Numbered from the stretch's first letter, positions 33,755 through 42,099 are shown. The stretch is DNA of 64,000 nucleotides from Rufibacter sp. LB8 (GCF_014876185.1 NZ_JADALJ010000001.1:2957501-3021500), one strand, 5' to 3'. Numbers and translations: made by a program. The notes: generated by a model not told the origin, from the sequence alone.

Positions 33755-33762
33755 TACCTTTG
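33755..33762 (+). promoter_or_regulatory. Probable -7 element TACCTTTG
   Basis: Exact TAnnTTTG match 29 bp before the ATG at 33791; it excludes an upstream TTG start at 33749, which would lie before the promoter. Confidence 0.6.
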
Positions 33763-33790
33763 CAGCGCATCACCAAACCCCACCCCAGTT

Positions 33791-35017
33791 ATGAAAGACC
33801 TGCTCGCCAAATTTGAGAACAAACGCCCGGAGATTGTATTTGAGTGGAAAGATTCTGAAACAGAGGCCGAAGGTTGGGTGGTCATCAACTCCCTGCGCGG
33901 CGGGGCGGCCGGCGGCGGCACGCGCATGCGCAAGGGCCTGGACAAGCGCGAGGTAGAATCACTGGCCAAAACCATGGAAGTGAAATTCACCGTCTCGGGC
34001 CCGGCCATTGGCGGCGCGAAGTCAGGGATTAACTTTGACCCGGCAGACCCGCGCAAGCAAGGCGTGCTGGAGCGCTGGTACCGCGTGGTCTATCCGCTGC
34101 TAAAAAATTATTACGGCACCGGCGGCGATTTGAACGTGGACGAAATTCATGAAGTGATTCCCATCACCGAGGAATACGGCCTGTGGCACCCGCAGGAAGG
34201 TGTGGTCACCGGCCACTACAAAGCCACTGAACCGCAGAAAATCAACAAGATAGGCCAACTGCGCCAGGGCGTGAGCAAAGTACTGGAAGATGCCAACTAC
34301 TCGCCGTCCTTGGCACGCAAATACACCGTGGCCGACATGATCACGGGCTACGGCGTGGCCAAAGCGGTGGCGCATTATTATGACATTTGGGGCGGTAACT
34401 TAAAAGGCAAACGGGCCATCATTCAGGGTTGGGGCAACGTGGGCGCTGCCGCTGCGTTTTATCTGGCCGCCGAGGGTGCGCACGTGGTAGGCATCATTGA
34501 CCGGGCCGGGGGTTTAATCAACGCCGAAGGTTTTACCCTGGAAGAAATCACGAACCTATTCCTCAACCGCGTTGGCAACGCCTTGACCGCTGATAATTTG
34601 CTTTCGTTTGACGAGGTGAATACTCAAATCTGGGACGTACAGGCGGAGATTTTCATTCCGGCGGCGGCCTCAAGGTTGGTGACCACAGACCAGGTGGAGC
34701 GCATGCGCAACAAGGGCTTGGAGGTGATTTCCTGCGGTGCCAACGTACCGTTCAAAGACCCAGAAATCTTCTTCGGGGCTACGGGCGAGTTTGCCGACCA
34801 GCAGGTGAGCGTGATTCCGGACTTTGTGGCCAATTGCGGCATGGCCCGCGTGTTCGCGTATTTGATGGAACAGGACGTGGAAATCACCGATGACGCCATT
34901 TTCTCAGACATCTCCCGCACCATCAGAACCGCCCTGGAGAAAAGCCACGCCAAGAACCCGCAGAAAACGGAGATCGCCAAGACTTCCTTTGAGATTGCCC
35001 TGAGCCAGTTGCTGTAA
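33791..35017 (+). CDS. Glu/Leu/Phe/Val dehydrogenase, second type
   Basis: The 408-residue protein has the superfamily core: GGAAGGGTRMRKGLDKREVE near residue 37, GPAIGGAKSGINFDPAD near 73 (catalytic Lys) and a Rossmann motif GWGNVGAAAAFYLAAEG near 216. It differs clearly from the gdhA at 16505; this subgroup is common in Bacteroidota and usually labelled glutamate or amino-acid dehydrogenase. The substrate is uncertain. A TACCTTTG box precedes the start. Confidence 0.85.
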   Translation: MKDLLAKFENKRPEIVFEWKDSETEAEGWVVINSLRGGAAGGGTRMRKGLDKREVESLAKTMEVKFTVSGPAIGGAKSGINFDPADPRKQGVLERWYRVVYPLLKNYYGTGGDLNVDEIHEVIPITEEYGLWHPQEGVVTGHYKATEPQKINKIGQLRQGVSKVLEDANYSPSLARKYTVADMITGYGVAKAVAHYYDIWGGNLKGKRAIIQGWGNVGAAAAFYLAAEGAHVVGIIDRAGGLINAEGFTLEEITNLFLNRVGNALTADNLLSFDEVNTQIWDVQAEIFIPAAASRLVTTDQVERMRNKGLEVISCGANVPFKDPEIFFGATGEFADQQVSVIPDFVANCGMARVFAYLMEQDVEITDDAIFSDISRTIRTALEKSHAKNPQKTEIAKTSFEIALSQLL

Positions 35018-35042
35018 TTTTAATGGGTGTAAAGCAAATCTT

Positions 35043-35082
35043 CCGTTTTCGGGCTCAATTTCAGAAATGAGCACGAAAACGA
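35043..35082. repeat. 40-bp intergenic palindrome, copy 22
   Basis: 25 bp after the dehydrogenase stop codon. Confidence 0.8.
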
Positions 35083-35264
35083 AGGCTGTTTTTGTTAGTT
35101 CTTATTTTAATATTCAACTACCAAATTCTTACGCGTTCCTCTCTTTTGTCATCCTGAAAGGAGCTTGGCGGTGAACAGAGATAGCATTGAATTCCTGCTT
35201 TTCTAGCTTGCCCACAAGATCTTTCCAAGATGACAACAGGGGAAAACAACCGTGAAAACTATTT

Positions 35265-35311
35265 GAAAAAAAGCCGCGTGGAAAGATTAAATCTCAACGC
35301 GGTTTTTCCTA
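35265..35311. terminator. Bidirectional terminator
   Basis: AAAGCCGCGT and ACGCGGTTTTT pair; the minus strand ends in seven T residues, the plus strand in five. It serves the lipoprotein gene (minus) and the dehydrogenase gene (plus). Confidence 0.75.
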
Positions 35312-35353
35312 AATGAAACCCATCATGGGCATTCACTTTCGGCTGAAAGCCAA

Positions 35354-35731
35354 CTACACTTTCTTGAAGCCCACGGCCAGGAGTTTGGCTACGTCTTGCT
35401 CGGCCACTTTCACTTTGAACACGCGGCCGCTGGGGCAGGTGCAGGCCAGGCAGGTGCCATAGCCGTCTTTGGGTTCTGTAACAGAAATTTCCTGCACGGT
35501 GTAGCCGTTGTTCTCTACGTATTCGCGCACGCAGACCCGTTTATCTGGGGTTTTGTTGCAGTAGCCCCAGGGGTCGGCGCATTGGGTTTCACTATAAGAC
35601 AGCCATTGGCCGTCGGTGGAAAGGCCTTTGCCCTCCGAGGCTTCTTCTGGGGTGGCCGGAATCTGGCAGGCGGTGAAAGACAGAAACAAGCCCAGCATTG
35701 CCAGAAAAGAGATAGTTTTGCGTTTCATCAT
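35354..35731 (-). CDS. Small Cys-rich lipoprotein
   Basis: The frame is open to 35788, but the start at 35731 (or 35728) gives a lipoprotein signal MMKRKTISFLAMLGLFLSFT with the lipid-modified Cys in FTACQ, and AAGGAAAC precedes it. The mature part of ~100 residues has six cysteines (CADPWGYC, RVCVREY, GTCLACTC) that could form disulfides. I do not recognise a function. It ends with VGFKKV after a short amphipathic segment. Confidence 0.75.
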   Translation of the reverse strand: MMKRKTISFLAMLGLFLSFTACQIPATPEEASEGKGLSTDGQWLSYSETQCADPWGYCNKTPDKRVCVREYVENNGYTVQEISVTEPKDGYGTCLACTCPSGRVFKVKVAEQDVAKLLAVGFKKV

Positions 35732-35809
35732 AACGGTTTCCTTTTTTACAGATGACCCGGCGGCATTCCCAAAGGTTGCATCTCCCAACTTGATATTTTC
35801 TCTTGTGGC

Positions 35810-36919
35810 ATGAAAGAACAGGTAGCAGATTTCTTACGGCTTGAGTTTCTGAGCAACACCATGCAGCAGTTCCTAGTTTTTCTGGGGATCATGCTGGCCG
35901 GTTTTCTGTTCAAGACGGTGGTGTCTAAACTGCTGTCTGAGATTCTGTTCAGTGTGGTGGTCAAGCGGTTCTCCAAAGACGTGACCAAAGAAGAGTTCAA
36001 GCGTCTGCTGGTGACCCCGTTGGAGTTCCTCAGTTTCCTGGTATTCTTTTACATAGCATTTGACCAGCTCACCTACCCAGAACAGTTGGGCTTGCCAGCC
36101 AAAGACGAGATTGGCCTGAAACGCATTCTGCAGCGCATCTACGGCATTTTCCTGATCAGCTCCATTACATGGGTAGTCATGCGCCTGCTAGACTTCTTCG
36201 GGATGTTCTTCTCCAAGCGCGCGGCCAAGACCCTCTCTAAGTTAGACGACCAACTGGTGCCGTTCTTCGTGGATTTCACCAAGGTGATAGTAGTGATTAT
36301 TGGCTTCTTCGTGATTCTGGGCACGGTGTTTCATGTGAACGTGGCCGGTTTGGTGGCGGGTCTGGGCGTGGGCGGTCTGGCGCTGGCGTTTGCCGCCAAA
36401 GAAAGCCTTGAGAACTTGCTGGCTTCGTTCACAATCTTTTTGGATCATCCTTTTGTGGTAGGAGATCTGGTGCAGGTAGGCGAGATTACGGGCACTATTG
36501 AGAAAATAGGTTTCCGGAGCACGCGCATTCGCACCATTGAGAAAAGCTATGTTACGCTTCCCAACAAAAGCATGATTGACAAACCGCTGGACAACCTCAC
36601 CTTGCGTACTTTCCGGCGGGTTACGTTTGAGGTCATGCTCACCTACGCCACCACCCCAGAGCAGATGCGCGCCGTCTGCCAGGAAATTCAGGCCTACATT
36701 GACCACCACCCGCGCACCAATGAAGACGGACAAGTGCGGTTTTACCGCTTAGGCCCGCACTCCAAAGACATCAGGATCTTCTACTTCATCAACACCATTG
36801 AGTGGGAAGAATACATGAAGATACGCGAAGAAATCAACTATGAAATTGAGGCCATCATAGCCCGCCACGGCGCTGCCTTCGCCCACCCGCCGTTTTTGTA
36901 TGGTTCACTGCAGGGGTAA
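35810..36919 (+). CDS. mscS: MscS-family mechanosensitive channel
   Basis: The 369-residue protein has an N-terminal anchor (about 18-42), helices at 66-90, 108-130 and 158-180, and the pore helix VAGLVAGLGVGGLALAFAAK near residues 183-203. The beta domain follows (DHPFVVGDLVQVGEITGTIE), then the cytoplasmic vestibule. It is longer than E. coli MscS by an N-terminal part. The gene converges on the TerB-like gene. Confidence 0.9.
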   Translation: MKEQVADFLRLEFLSNTMQQFLVFLGIMLAGFLFKTVVSKLLSEILFSVVVKRFSKDVTKEEFKRLLVTPLEFLSFLVFFYIAFDQLTYPEQLGLPAKDEIGLKRILQRIYGIFLISSITWVVMRLLDFFGMFFSKRAAKTLSKLDDQLVPFFVDFTKVIVVIIGFFVILGTVFHVNVAGLVAGLGVGGLALAFAAKESLENLLASFTIFLDHPFVVGDLVQVGEITGTIEKIGFRSTRIRTIEKSYVTLPNKSMIDKPLDNLTLRTFRRVTFEVMLTYATTPEQMRAVCQEIQAYIDHHPRTNEDGQVRFYRLGPHSKDIRIFYFINTIEWEEYMKIREEINYEIEAIIARHGAAFAHPPFLYGSLQG

Positions 36920-37006
36920 GTGAATTTTTTGACGCATTTCGTTTCCCTTTGAAGAGGGTTAGGGGATGATTGCTTTTGCAGATTTTTCTTTATTATTTCT
37001 CCTTCA

Positions 37007-37130
37007 CTGCCGCAAGTTTAGCGCAAGCGTAACTTGTGGTTGTTCATGATGTAAGTTTATAAACTTACGTAAGTCAATAGACTTACCAAGTTAAAAGCCA
37101 CAAGTTACGCTCGCGCTAAACTTGCGGCAG
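37007..37130. repeat. 124-bp cloverleaf-like inverted-repeat element, copy 1
   Basis: Outer arms of ~33 bp pair with one mismatch (CTGCCGCAAGTTTAGCGCAA and its inverse). Two small inner palindromes follow each other: TAAGTTTATAAACTTA and TAAGTCAATAGACTTA. A second copy at 49009-49131 keeps the same design with changed bases. Confidence 0.75.
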
Positions 37131-37154
37131 AGAAAATGTACTCTCTAAAATAAA

Positions 37155-37208
37155 AAGCTTCCCGTTTTTGGGCTCATTTCTAAAAACGAAGCCAAAAACG
37201 GGAAGCTT
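37155..37208. terminator. Palindrome copy 23, extended; probable terminator of mscS and the TerB-like gene
   Basis: The 40-bp palindrome (37162-37201) is extended by AAGCTTC and GAAGCTT into a 54-bp hairpin between two converging genes, 22 bp from the TerB-like stop codon. The strength as a terminator is inference. Confidence 0.7.
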
Positions 37209-37229
37209 TAAATCTATCTAAACAGCTAG

Positions 37230-38060
37230 TTACCAGCCAGAGCCGCCGCGTTTTCCACCGCCTAAAATTCCGCCTAACAGACCGCCTAAACCACCGCCGC
37301 CCATTCCTCTTCCGTAGCCGCCGCGTCCGCTGAGGCTGCCCAAGATGGAGGCCATGGAGCCCAGGCCACCCATGCGTCCGCCCCCGAACAGGCCGCCGCG
37401 GCCCATGCCACCGCCCATCATGCCGCCACCTAGCATTCCGCCTAAAAGTCCGCCCAGGCCACCGCCCATGCCGCCCATCATACCGCCGCCCGTGCCCCGG
37501 CCGCGCCGGTTCATCATGCCGCTGATTACAATAGGAGCCAGAATACCCAGCATACCCGTCACCATACCCGGCGAAATACCCGAGTTCTTGAACATGTCAC
37601 CGAAGCCGCTTTTGCTCAGGAAAGACTGCGAGGTAGGGTCTTCGCCTTGCTCCTGCGCTTGGTTGGCCTTGTCTACAAACTGGTCTAAGATGCTGAACTG
37701 CTTCTGGTCAATGCCCAAATACTGGCTCACCTCACTAATGCGCTGTTGTTCTTCTGGGGTGTACTGGCCGTCTAACTTCGCGAAGCTGATGATGTCTGTC
37801 ACGAAGGAGAACCGCAGAGGGCTGGTCTTGAGCACATCCAAGCACCGCTGCAAACTAATCTGTGAGGGATTTTTAGCGATGGAGGCCACTTCTTCCTGCA
37901 GGTTCTCGGGCAACTCGGCGGCCTCGCCTAATACGCGTAAGAAAGCAATCTCTTGTTCGGTCACGTTGCCGTCTGCCGAGGCAATGGTGGCCAACGCGCC
38001 CATATAAGCACCTTTTTCCTGGTCTGAATAATCTTTGAGCAAGGTGGTTTCTTCTTCCAT
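37230..38060 (-). CDS. TerB-like protein with Gly/Met-rich tail
   Basis: The frame is open to 38108; the start at 38060 gives MEEETTLLKDYSDQEKGAYM and a 276-residue product. Residues ~15-140 resemble the TerB/DUF533 helical domain (ALATIASADGNVTEQEIAFL and a second SFAKLDGQYTPEEQQRI half). A hydrophobic stretch (MVTGMLGILAPIVISGMM) is near residue 165. The last ~100 residues are almost only Gly, Met, Leu and Arg, in repeats like GGLLGGMLGGGMMGGG. The role is unknown; TerB domains occur in tellurite and stress proteins. Confidence 0.75.
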   Translation of the reverse strand: MEEETTLLKDYSDQEKGAYMGALATIASADGNVTEQEIAFLRVLGEAAELPENLQEEVASIAKNPSQISLQRCLDVLKTSPLRFSFVTDIISFAKLDGQYTPEEQQRISEVSQYLGIDQKQFSILDQFVDKANQAQEQGEDPTSQSFLSKSGFGDMFKNSGISPGMVTGMLGILAPIVISGMMNRRGRGTGGGMMGGMGGGLGGLLGGMLGGGMMGGGMGRGGLFGGGRMGGLGSMASILGSLSGRGGYGRGMGGGGLGGLLGGILGGGKRGGSGW

Positions 38061-38115
38061 AGTTTTCTGAATTAGAGGTTGGACTAACAGAAACGGACAC
38101 CGCCTCAAGGAGTTG

Positions 38116-38155
38116 GCGTTTTGGGGCTCATTTTCAGAAATGAAGGCAAAAACGG
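38116..38155. repeat. 40-bp intergenic palindrome, copy 24
   Basis: Between the divergent TerB-like and WYL genes, an upstream position for both. Arms imperfect. Confidence 0.7.
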
Positions 38156-38236
38156 AAATCCAGCCCTAAATTTTCCCGCGCATCGGCGCAGCCCAACCTG
38201 ATTTTCAGTAGCTTTAAGTACCCAAACCCGCACGCC

Positions 38237-39223
38237 ATGGACACCACTGAACCGCTCAACCGTTTTGACCGCATTGTGGCCCTCCTGCAGCACCTGCAGA
38301 GCAGCCGCACCGTGAAGGCCCAGGACCTGGCAGATAGGTTTCAGGTAAGTTTGCGCACTATTTATAGAGATATCAGGTCTTTGGAGGCCTCAGGCGTGCC
38401 GGTGACCGGCGAGGCCGGCGTGGGCTATTCTCTGCTGGAGGGCTATAGGTTGCCGCCGGTTATGTTCACGCAGGAAGAGGCCGGTAGTTTTGTGGCCGCC
38501 GCCAAACTCATGCAGAAATTCACCGACAAAGCCCTGGGCGCGCATTTTGAGAGTGCCATGTACAAGGTGAAATCTGTGTTGCGTGGAAGTGCCAAAGACC
38601 GCGTGGCCGCCCTGGAATCGCAGATTTGGGTAGACGCGGCAGCGCCGGTGTTCAACAAAGACACACCCCACGCCCTGGATGTGCTCCTGGACAGCATGGC
38701 CGATAAAAAACAAGTGGCCCTGCAGTACCAAGCCTTCAGTTCTGAGGCCACCACTGAGCGCCGGATTGAGCCCGTGGGCCTGTTCCATGAAAACAACTTC
38801 TGGTACATTATGGGCTATTGCCACCTGCGCCAGGAGTACCGCCAGTTCCGGACAGACCGCATGCTGCAGATTAAACTCACAGACAAACCGTTCACCCGCG
38901 AGCACGGCCCGCTGGCAGATTACCGAAAGCCTAAAGCACCAAGAGAGAAAGTGAAAGTGGTGCTGCGCGTGGAGAAATCGTTCAGCAAGTTCATCCAGAC
39001 CAGCCGCACGTATTACGGGTTTGTGTCTGAGAGAATAGAAAGTGAGTACGTGGAGATGACGTTCATGACCGAGGATCAATGCGAAGGCTTTGCCAGGTGG
39101 TTTCTCATGTTTGGCGACTGCGCCCAGATTCTAGAACCCGAAAGCCTGAAACACCAAGTAAGCGAAATCATAGCCCGGGTGCAGGCGGCCCTCCACCTCC
39201 AACCCGAGCCTGTTTTTTCTTAA
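38237..39223 (+). CDS. WYL-domain transcriptional regulator (YafY/DeoR type)
   Basis: The 328-residue protein has an N-terminal HTH_11 domain (about 8-62, VKAQDLADRFQVSLRTIYRD) and a WYL domain from about residue 150 (VALQYQAFSS, then NNFWYIMGYCHLRQEYRQFR), ending with a WCX part. WYL proteins sense ligands, often nucleic-acid or stress cues. It converges on the 74-residue gene and DinB across a MITE-like element. Relatives of this regulator often lie next to DinB or similar genes, as here. Confidence 0.9.
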   Translation: MDTTEPLNRFDRIVALLQHLQSSRTVKAQDLADRFQVSLRTIYRDIRSLEASGVPVTGEAGVGYSLLEGYRLPPVMFTQEEAGSFVAAAKLMQKFTDKALGAHFESAMYKVKSVLRGSAKDRVAALESQIWVDAAAPVFNKDTPHALDVLLDSMADKKQVALQYQAFSSEATTERRIEPVGLFHENNFWYIMGYCHLRQEYRQFRTDRMLQIKLTDKPFTREHGPLADYRKPKAPREKVKVVLRVEKSFSKFIQTSRTYYGFVSERIESEYVEMTFMTEDQCEGFARWFLMFGDCAQILEPESLKHQVSEIIARVQAALHLQPEPVFS

Positions 39224-39264
39224 TTCAACTGTAAAATTCGGCGCCCGCCGAGGCAAAAAAAAGC

Positions 39265-39430
39265 TAAGTGCTTGTTTACATTTTGATTTTGTAGGCGAAA
39301 ACAGGTAGCGACAGGTTCTGGCGAAGCATTTTTTGAGCAGCATAGCAACGCTATGGTGCGACTCAACCGCTAAGTCAGGTTCTTTGGATGCCTTTTTGCA
39401 GCGCAAAATACAAATGTAAACAAGCACTTA
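39265..39430. repeat. 166-bp MITE-like element
   Basis: The ends are inverted copies: TAAGTGCTTGTTTACATTT at 39265-39283 and its perfect complement at 39412-39430, with a further partly matching TTTTG. The interior has a hairpin (GCATAGCAACGCTATGGTGC). No frame and no obvious target duplication. Its right end supplies the stop codon of the minus-strand gene 39428-39652. Confidence 0.7.
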
Positions 39431-39652
39431 ATCTTCTAGTTCTGCGCACATGAAACCGGCTTTCTGGAGGCGGTCAATCACTACAGATGGCGTCACGGCC
39501 TGGGCCTCCACCCTCAGAATGTGGTCGCAGTCCTGAAGGTCAAAGTTCCAACGATCAGCGCGGGAGCGCAGCAGTTGGTTCAGCAGCGGCGCCACCTGTT
39601 TCACGCCGCTGCTCGTCTGAACCGATGTCTTGATTACGAGCACGGTCCGCAT
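39428..39652 (-). CDS. Small protein (HMA-like?) after DinB
   Basis: The 74-residue product has a beta-alpha-beta-beta-alpha-beta look: MRTVLVIKTSVQTSSGVKQV, WNFDLQDCDHILRVEA, then VIDRLQKAGFMCAELED. This resembles the fold of heavy-metal-associated domains but lacks the CxxC motif. It lies 4 bp after DinB, so the two are co-transcribed. Its TAA stop codon is the first triplet of the MITE-like element, so the original C-terminus may have been longer or different. Confidence 0.7.
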   Translation of the reverse strand: MRTVLVIKTSVQTSSGVKQVAPLLNQLLRSRADRWNFDLQDCDHILRVEAQAVTPSVVIDRLQKAGFMCAELED

Positions 39653-39656
39653 GGTC

Positions 39657-40151
39657 TTATCTCTCCCAGAAGTTGGGTGGCTCCACGCCTAGCGCGCGCA
39701 AATACACATACCCCTGGCCGCGGTGATGGATCTCATTGTCAATGTAATATAGCACACTGGAAATGACCGTGCCTTCATACTGCCCAAACGCCATGATCTT
39801 CTCTTGGAATTTCTCGTCGGGTATGAGAGCCCAATACTGATCAATGGCAGCAGTGGCTTCGTCCCAGAGAGCCAGAATCTTGTCTTTGGTGGTGGCCTGG
39901 CTTAGGTCTTCCTTGAGTTCCTCAGACGTGCCGGTGGCAATTTCCTTTACGCCCGGCGCGGCAATGGCCAGCAGTTCATACACCATCTTGCTAAAGGGCC
40001 GCATGCCGCCAATAGAGAACTCAAACAGCTCTTTCTCTGGGAACGCGTCAATGACTCTGCGCGTGAGCCCGCGGTGCGCCTGCCAGTGTTTCAGCAAGTC
40101 TTGGGACGAAATCACCGGGGCGGTGGTGGGGTTGGGGATCATGGTTTCCAT
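39657..40151 (-). CDS. DinB-family protein
   Basis: The 164-residue four-helix protein belongs to the DinB/YfiT superfamily of putative metal-dependent enzymes. Helix 1 has LLKHWQAHRGLTRRVID and the C-terminal helix the typical EIHHRGQGYVYLRALGVEPP motif; these His residues are candidate metal ligands. A TAGATTTG box lies 32 bp upstream. It is first in a two-gene operon. Confidence 0.88.
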   Translation of the reverse strand: METMIPNPTTAPVISSQDLLKHWQAHRGLTRRVIDAFPEKELFEFSIGGMRPFSKMVYELLAIAAPGVKEIATGTSEELKEDLSQATTKDKILALWDEATAAIDQYWALIPDEKFQEKIMAFGQYEGTVISSVLYYIDNEIHHRGQGYVYLRALGVEPPNFWER

Positions 40152-40182
40152 AAGTGTTGGGGTTATTGGTGAATGATTTAGA

Positions 40183-40190
40183 CAAATCTA
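40183..40190 (-). promoter_or_regulatory. Probable -7 element TAGATTTG of the DinB operon
   Basis: Exact TAnnTTTG match on the minus strand, 32 bp before the ATG at 40151. A TTG lies 14 bp further upstream, closer than ideal. Confidence 0.5.
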
Positions 40191-40262
40191 CCCGCCCCTT
40201 GTGACAACCGTTTGTCAGTAGCCTCTGGAAATATTTAAGAAAGTTTGGTTGAAGGAAAAAAG

Positions 40263-40312
40263 TATTCCCGTTTTCGGGCTCATTTCTGGAAACGAGCCCG
40301 AAAACGGGAATA
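40263..40312. repeat. Palindrome copy 25, extended
   Basis: The 40-bp core (40268-40307) is extended by TATTC and GAATA, giving ~19-bp perfectly paired arms outside an imperfect centre. It lies 37 bp after the serine hydrolase stop codon and upstream of the DinB promoter. Confidence 0.9.
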
Positions 40313-40348
40313 TAACACCCACTATCTGTTCATAAATTGGCCAATCCT

Positions 40349-41521
40349 TTACTTCTTCACCGCCGCAATAATCCTCTTAAAAAATTCATCTCCGTTGGTA
40401 CCGTGCCAGCGCCAGACTACCACTAGGTCATGCTCTGGATCTACCCAAATGGTGTTGGAACCGGCGCCCAGGGCGGCGTAGCTGGTAGCGGGCGCGTTGG
40501 GCCATTGCTTTTTCTGCGTATTCAGCCACCAAAGGTAGCCGTAGTCGGGGCCGTGCGGGCCGGGCGTGGTGGCTTGCTTTACCCAATCAGCAGAGACCAG
40601 CTGTTGGTTTTTCCATTTGCCCTGGCGCAGGAACAGATACCCGAAGCGGGCTTCGTCGCGGGTGTTGATCCAGAGGCCGCCGCCCCAGCGGGTGCCGCCG
40701 CTCACGCTGGGCAGTTGTTGGCCGTCAACGTCTACAAAAGAATTCTGGTACGGCAGGTATTGCCAACTGTCTGAGGCGCCAATGGGGTTCATGATCTGCT
40801 CTTTTAAGACCTCAGGCAGTGGTTTCTTCCAGAGCCGAAGCATGGACAACGAGAACCGATTGATGCGCACGTCGTTGTATTCATAGAATGTGCCGGGTTC
40901 TTGGAGGGCTCTAGGTTTGCGTTCACCGGAACCAAATTCCTCTTTGCCTACAAAGGTATGTGTCTTCCCGAAGAGCTCGCCCTCCCACTCGCTGGTCTGT
41001 TGCGCATGATGGTGCCAGGTGATTTTGCGGTTGTGTTCTGAGTCATAGCCGCCGTCTTTGATGTAATTGGCCACAGGGTCCTGCACGTTTTTGATCAAGC
41101 CTTTGTCTAGGGCCACACCAAGCAACGTGGACAAAAAGCTCTTGGCGATGCTGTAGGTCGGGTCAGCGCGCTCGGTATCGCCCCACTCTGCCACAATGTA
41201 ACCGTGCCGCAGAATGATGCCGTTGGTGGCCGCTCTATCATTAGGTATTGGCCCCAGCAACTTCCCGAAGGTCTGTTCCTGGTCAGAGAAATCCTTCGCG
41301 CGCTTGGTTTCCTGGGTCTGCGCATAGGCCACCGCTTGGGCCAGCAAGTCAGCGTCCATGCCAACTTGTTCGGGTTTCTTGCGTTCCCATTTATCGCCTT
41401 TCTCTGGGTAATAGACTTTGGTGGAAGTAGCGGTTTGGTTGGAAGTACTGGTATTGTTTGGCTGGCAGGAGATTAAGCCTAGCAAAAGGAAAAGTAACAA
41501 ACGTGCACTTATGTTTTTCAT
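40349..41521 (-). CDS. Serine hydrolase of the beta-lactamase/class C type (lipoprotein)
   Basis: The 390-residue protein has a lipoprotein signal (lipid-modified Cys19 in LLGLISCQ). The catalytic SxxK is S124-IA-K127 ([10 protein letters not shown]), the second motif YEYND near residue 213 supplies the Tyr-x-Asn, and [10 protein letters not shown] near 339 stands for the third motif. Members are esterases or D-aminopeptidases, rarely true beta-lactamases. A TATTTTTG box is 20 bp upstream. Confidence 0.88.
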   Translation of the reverse strand: MKNISARLLLFLLLGLISCQPNNTSTSNQTATSTKVYYPEKGDKWERKKPEQVGMDADLLAQAVAYAQTQETKRAKDFSDQEQTFGKLLGPIPNDRAATNGIILRHGYIVAEWGDTERADPTYSIAKSFLSTLLGVALDKGLIKNVQDPVANYIKDGGYDSEHNRKITWHHHAQQTSEWEGELFGKTHTFVGKEEFGSGERKPRALQEPGTFYEYNDVRINRFSLSMLRLWKKPLPEVLKEQIMNPIGASDSWQYLPYQNSFVDVDGQQLPSVSGGTRWGGGLWINTRDEARFGYLFLRQGKWKNQQLVSADWVKQATTPGPHGPDYGYLWWLNTQKKQWPNAPATSYAALGAGSNTIWVDPEHDLVVVWRWHGTNGDEFFKRIIAAVKK

Positions 41522-41541
41522 TCACAGTTTGTAAGGGTATT

Positions 41542-41549
41542 CAAAAATA
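41542..41549 (-). promoter_or_regulatory. Probable -7 element TATTTTTG
   Basis: Minus strand matches TAnnTTTG, 20 bp before the serine hydrolase start, giving a very short leader. Confidence 0.4.
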
Positions 41550-41688
41550 AATTTGATAACATACACATGACACAAGTTTAGTTTATAATTCGCAAATATT
41601 GAGTTAGTTGGAAAGCTTAGGCTATGAATTCATTATGGATACTAATTTTAAGATTATCGAGCCAAAAACAACCTATGATAAATTAGCA

Positions 41689-42006
41689 CTAATTAGAATC
41701 AACTGCTCTTCTATTCTGAGCTTTAATTAATCTATCCTCAAACTTTCTAAGCTTAATAAGTTGGTCATTCCTCTCGCTATTTTTATTCTTTCCAAAAACC
41801 TCAATTGCTTTTTCTAATACTCTAATTTCATCATCTATGCGCTGTTGTTTTTTATAGATTATAGCCAGCCTATCATAGGGATGATTACCATCAAATCCAT
41901 CTAAAATATTTGCTTCGTAAAGGTCTATCGCCTTAAGCATATTCCCAGATTTCTCAAAATTTATGCCCATTAGGTTCCTCTCTGTTTGCTTATCCATATT
42001 TTGCAT
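41689..42006 (-). CDS. Hypothetical TPR-like protein, AT-rich
   Basis: The 105-residue product is all-helical. GINFEKSGNMLKAIDLYEAN and DRLAIIYKKQQRIDDEIRVL look like two TPR helices pairs. The gene and its surroundings (41525-42050) are much richer in A and T than the rest of the window, which suggests acquisition from elsewhere. The start could also be the Met at codon 4. Function unknown. Confidence 0.6.
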   Translation of the reverse strand: MQNMDKQTERNLMGINFEKSGNMLKAIDLYEANILDGFDGNHPYDRLAIIYKKQQRIDDEIRVLEKAIEVFGKNKNSERNDQLIKLRKFEDRLIKAQNRRAVDSN

Positions 42007-42051
42007 GTTTTGGATTAAAGTTATTGATTCTATATAAGATTTGATAAATTC

Positions 42052-42091
42052 CCGTTTTCGGGCTCATTTCCCAAAACGAGGCCAAAAACGG
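42052..42091. repeat. 40-bp intergenic palindrome, copy 26
   Basis: 8 bp from the AsmA stop codon. Centre TTTCCCAAAA. Confidence 0.85.
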
Positions 42092-42099
42092 CTTTTCGC

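Larger units (their letters stand above)
33018..33790. other. Long gene-free stretch before the second glutamate-type dehydrogenase
   Basis: It contains a CACCCCCAGCCCCTCC composite module (33070-33166), two degenerate palindromes, a second CCCCTCCT..AGGAGGGG module (33237-33270), a GC-rich block (33290-33480), and a motif typical of Bacteroidota intergenic repeats (CTTCTACAAGCTCAGGATGA, 33592-33611). A minus frame at 33250-33519 exists but I reject it. A TACCTTTG promoter box is at the 3' end. Confidence 0.65.
35018..35353. other. 336-bp gap with repeats
   Basis: Holds palindrome copy 22, an imperfect inverted pair (GTCATCCTGAAAGGAGCTTG near 35148 and AAGATCTTTCCAAGATGACA near 35216) of a type common between Bacteroidota genes, and a terminator. 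Confidence 0.6.
36920..37229. other. 310-bp gap with three repeat families
   Basis: A CGCATTTCGTTTCCC...TTAGGGGATGATT module (36931-36970, related to 21555-21592), the cloverleaf-like element, and palindrome copy 23. Confidence 0.65.

Noticed and set aside
33749-33790. Upstream TTG start of the second dehydrogenase
   Set aside because: It lies before the -7 box TACCTTTG, and 14 extra residues are not part of the family.
40349-41521. Antibiotic-resistance beta-lactamase
   Set aside because: The SxxK fold is shared by many esterases and peptidases; no true class C hallmarks beyond the fold.
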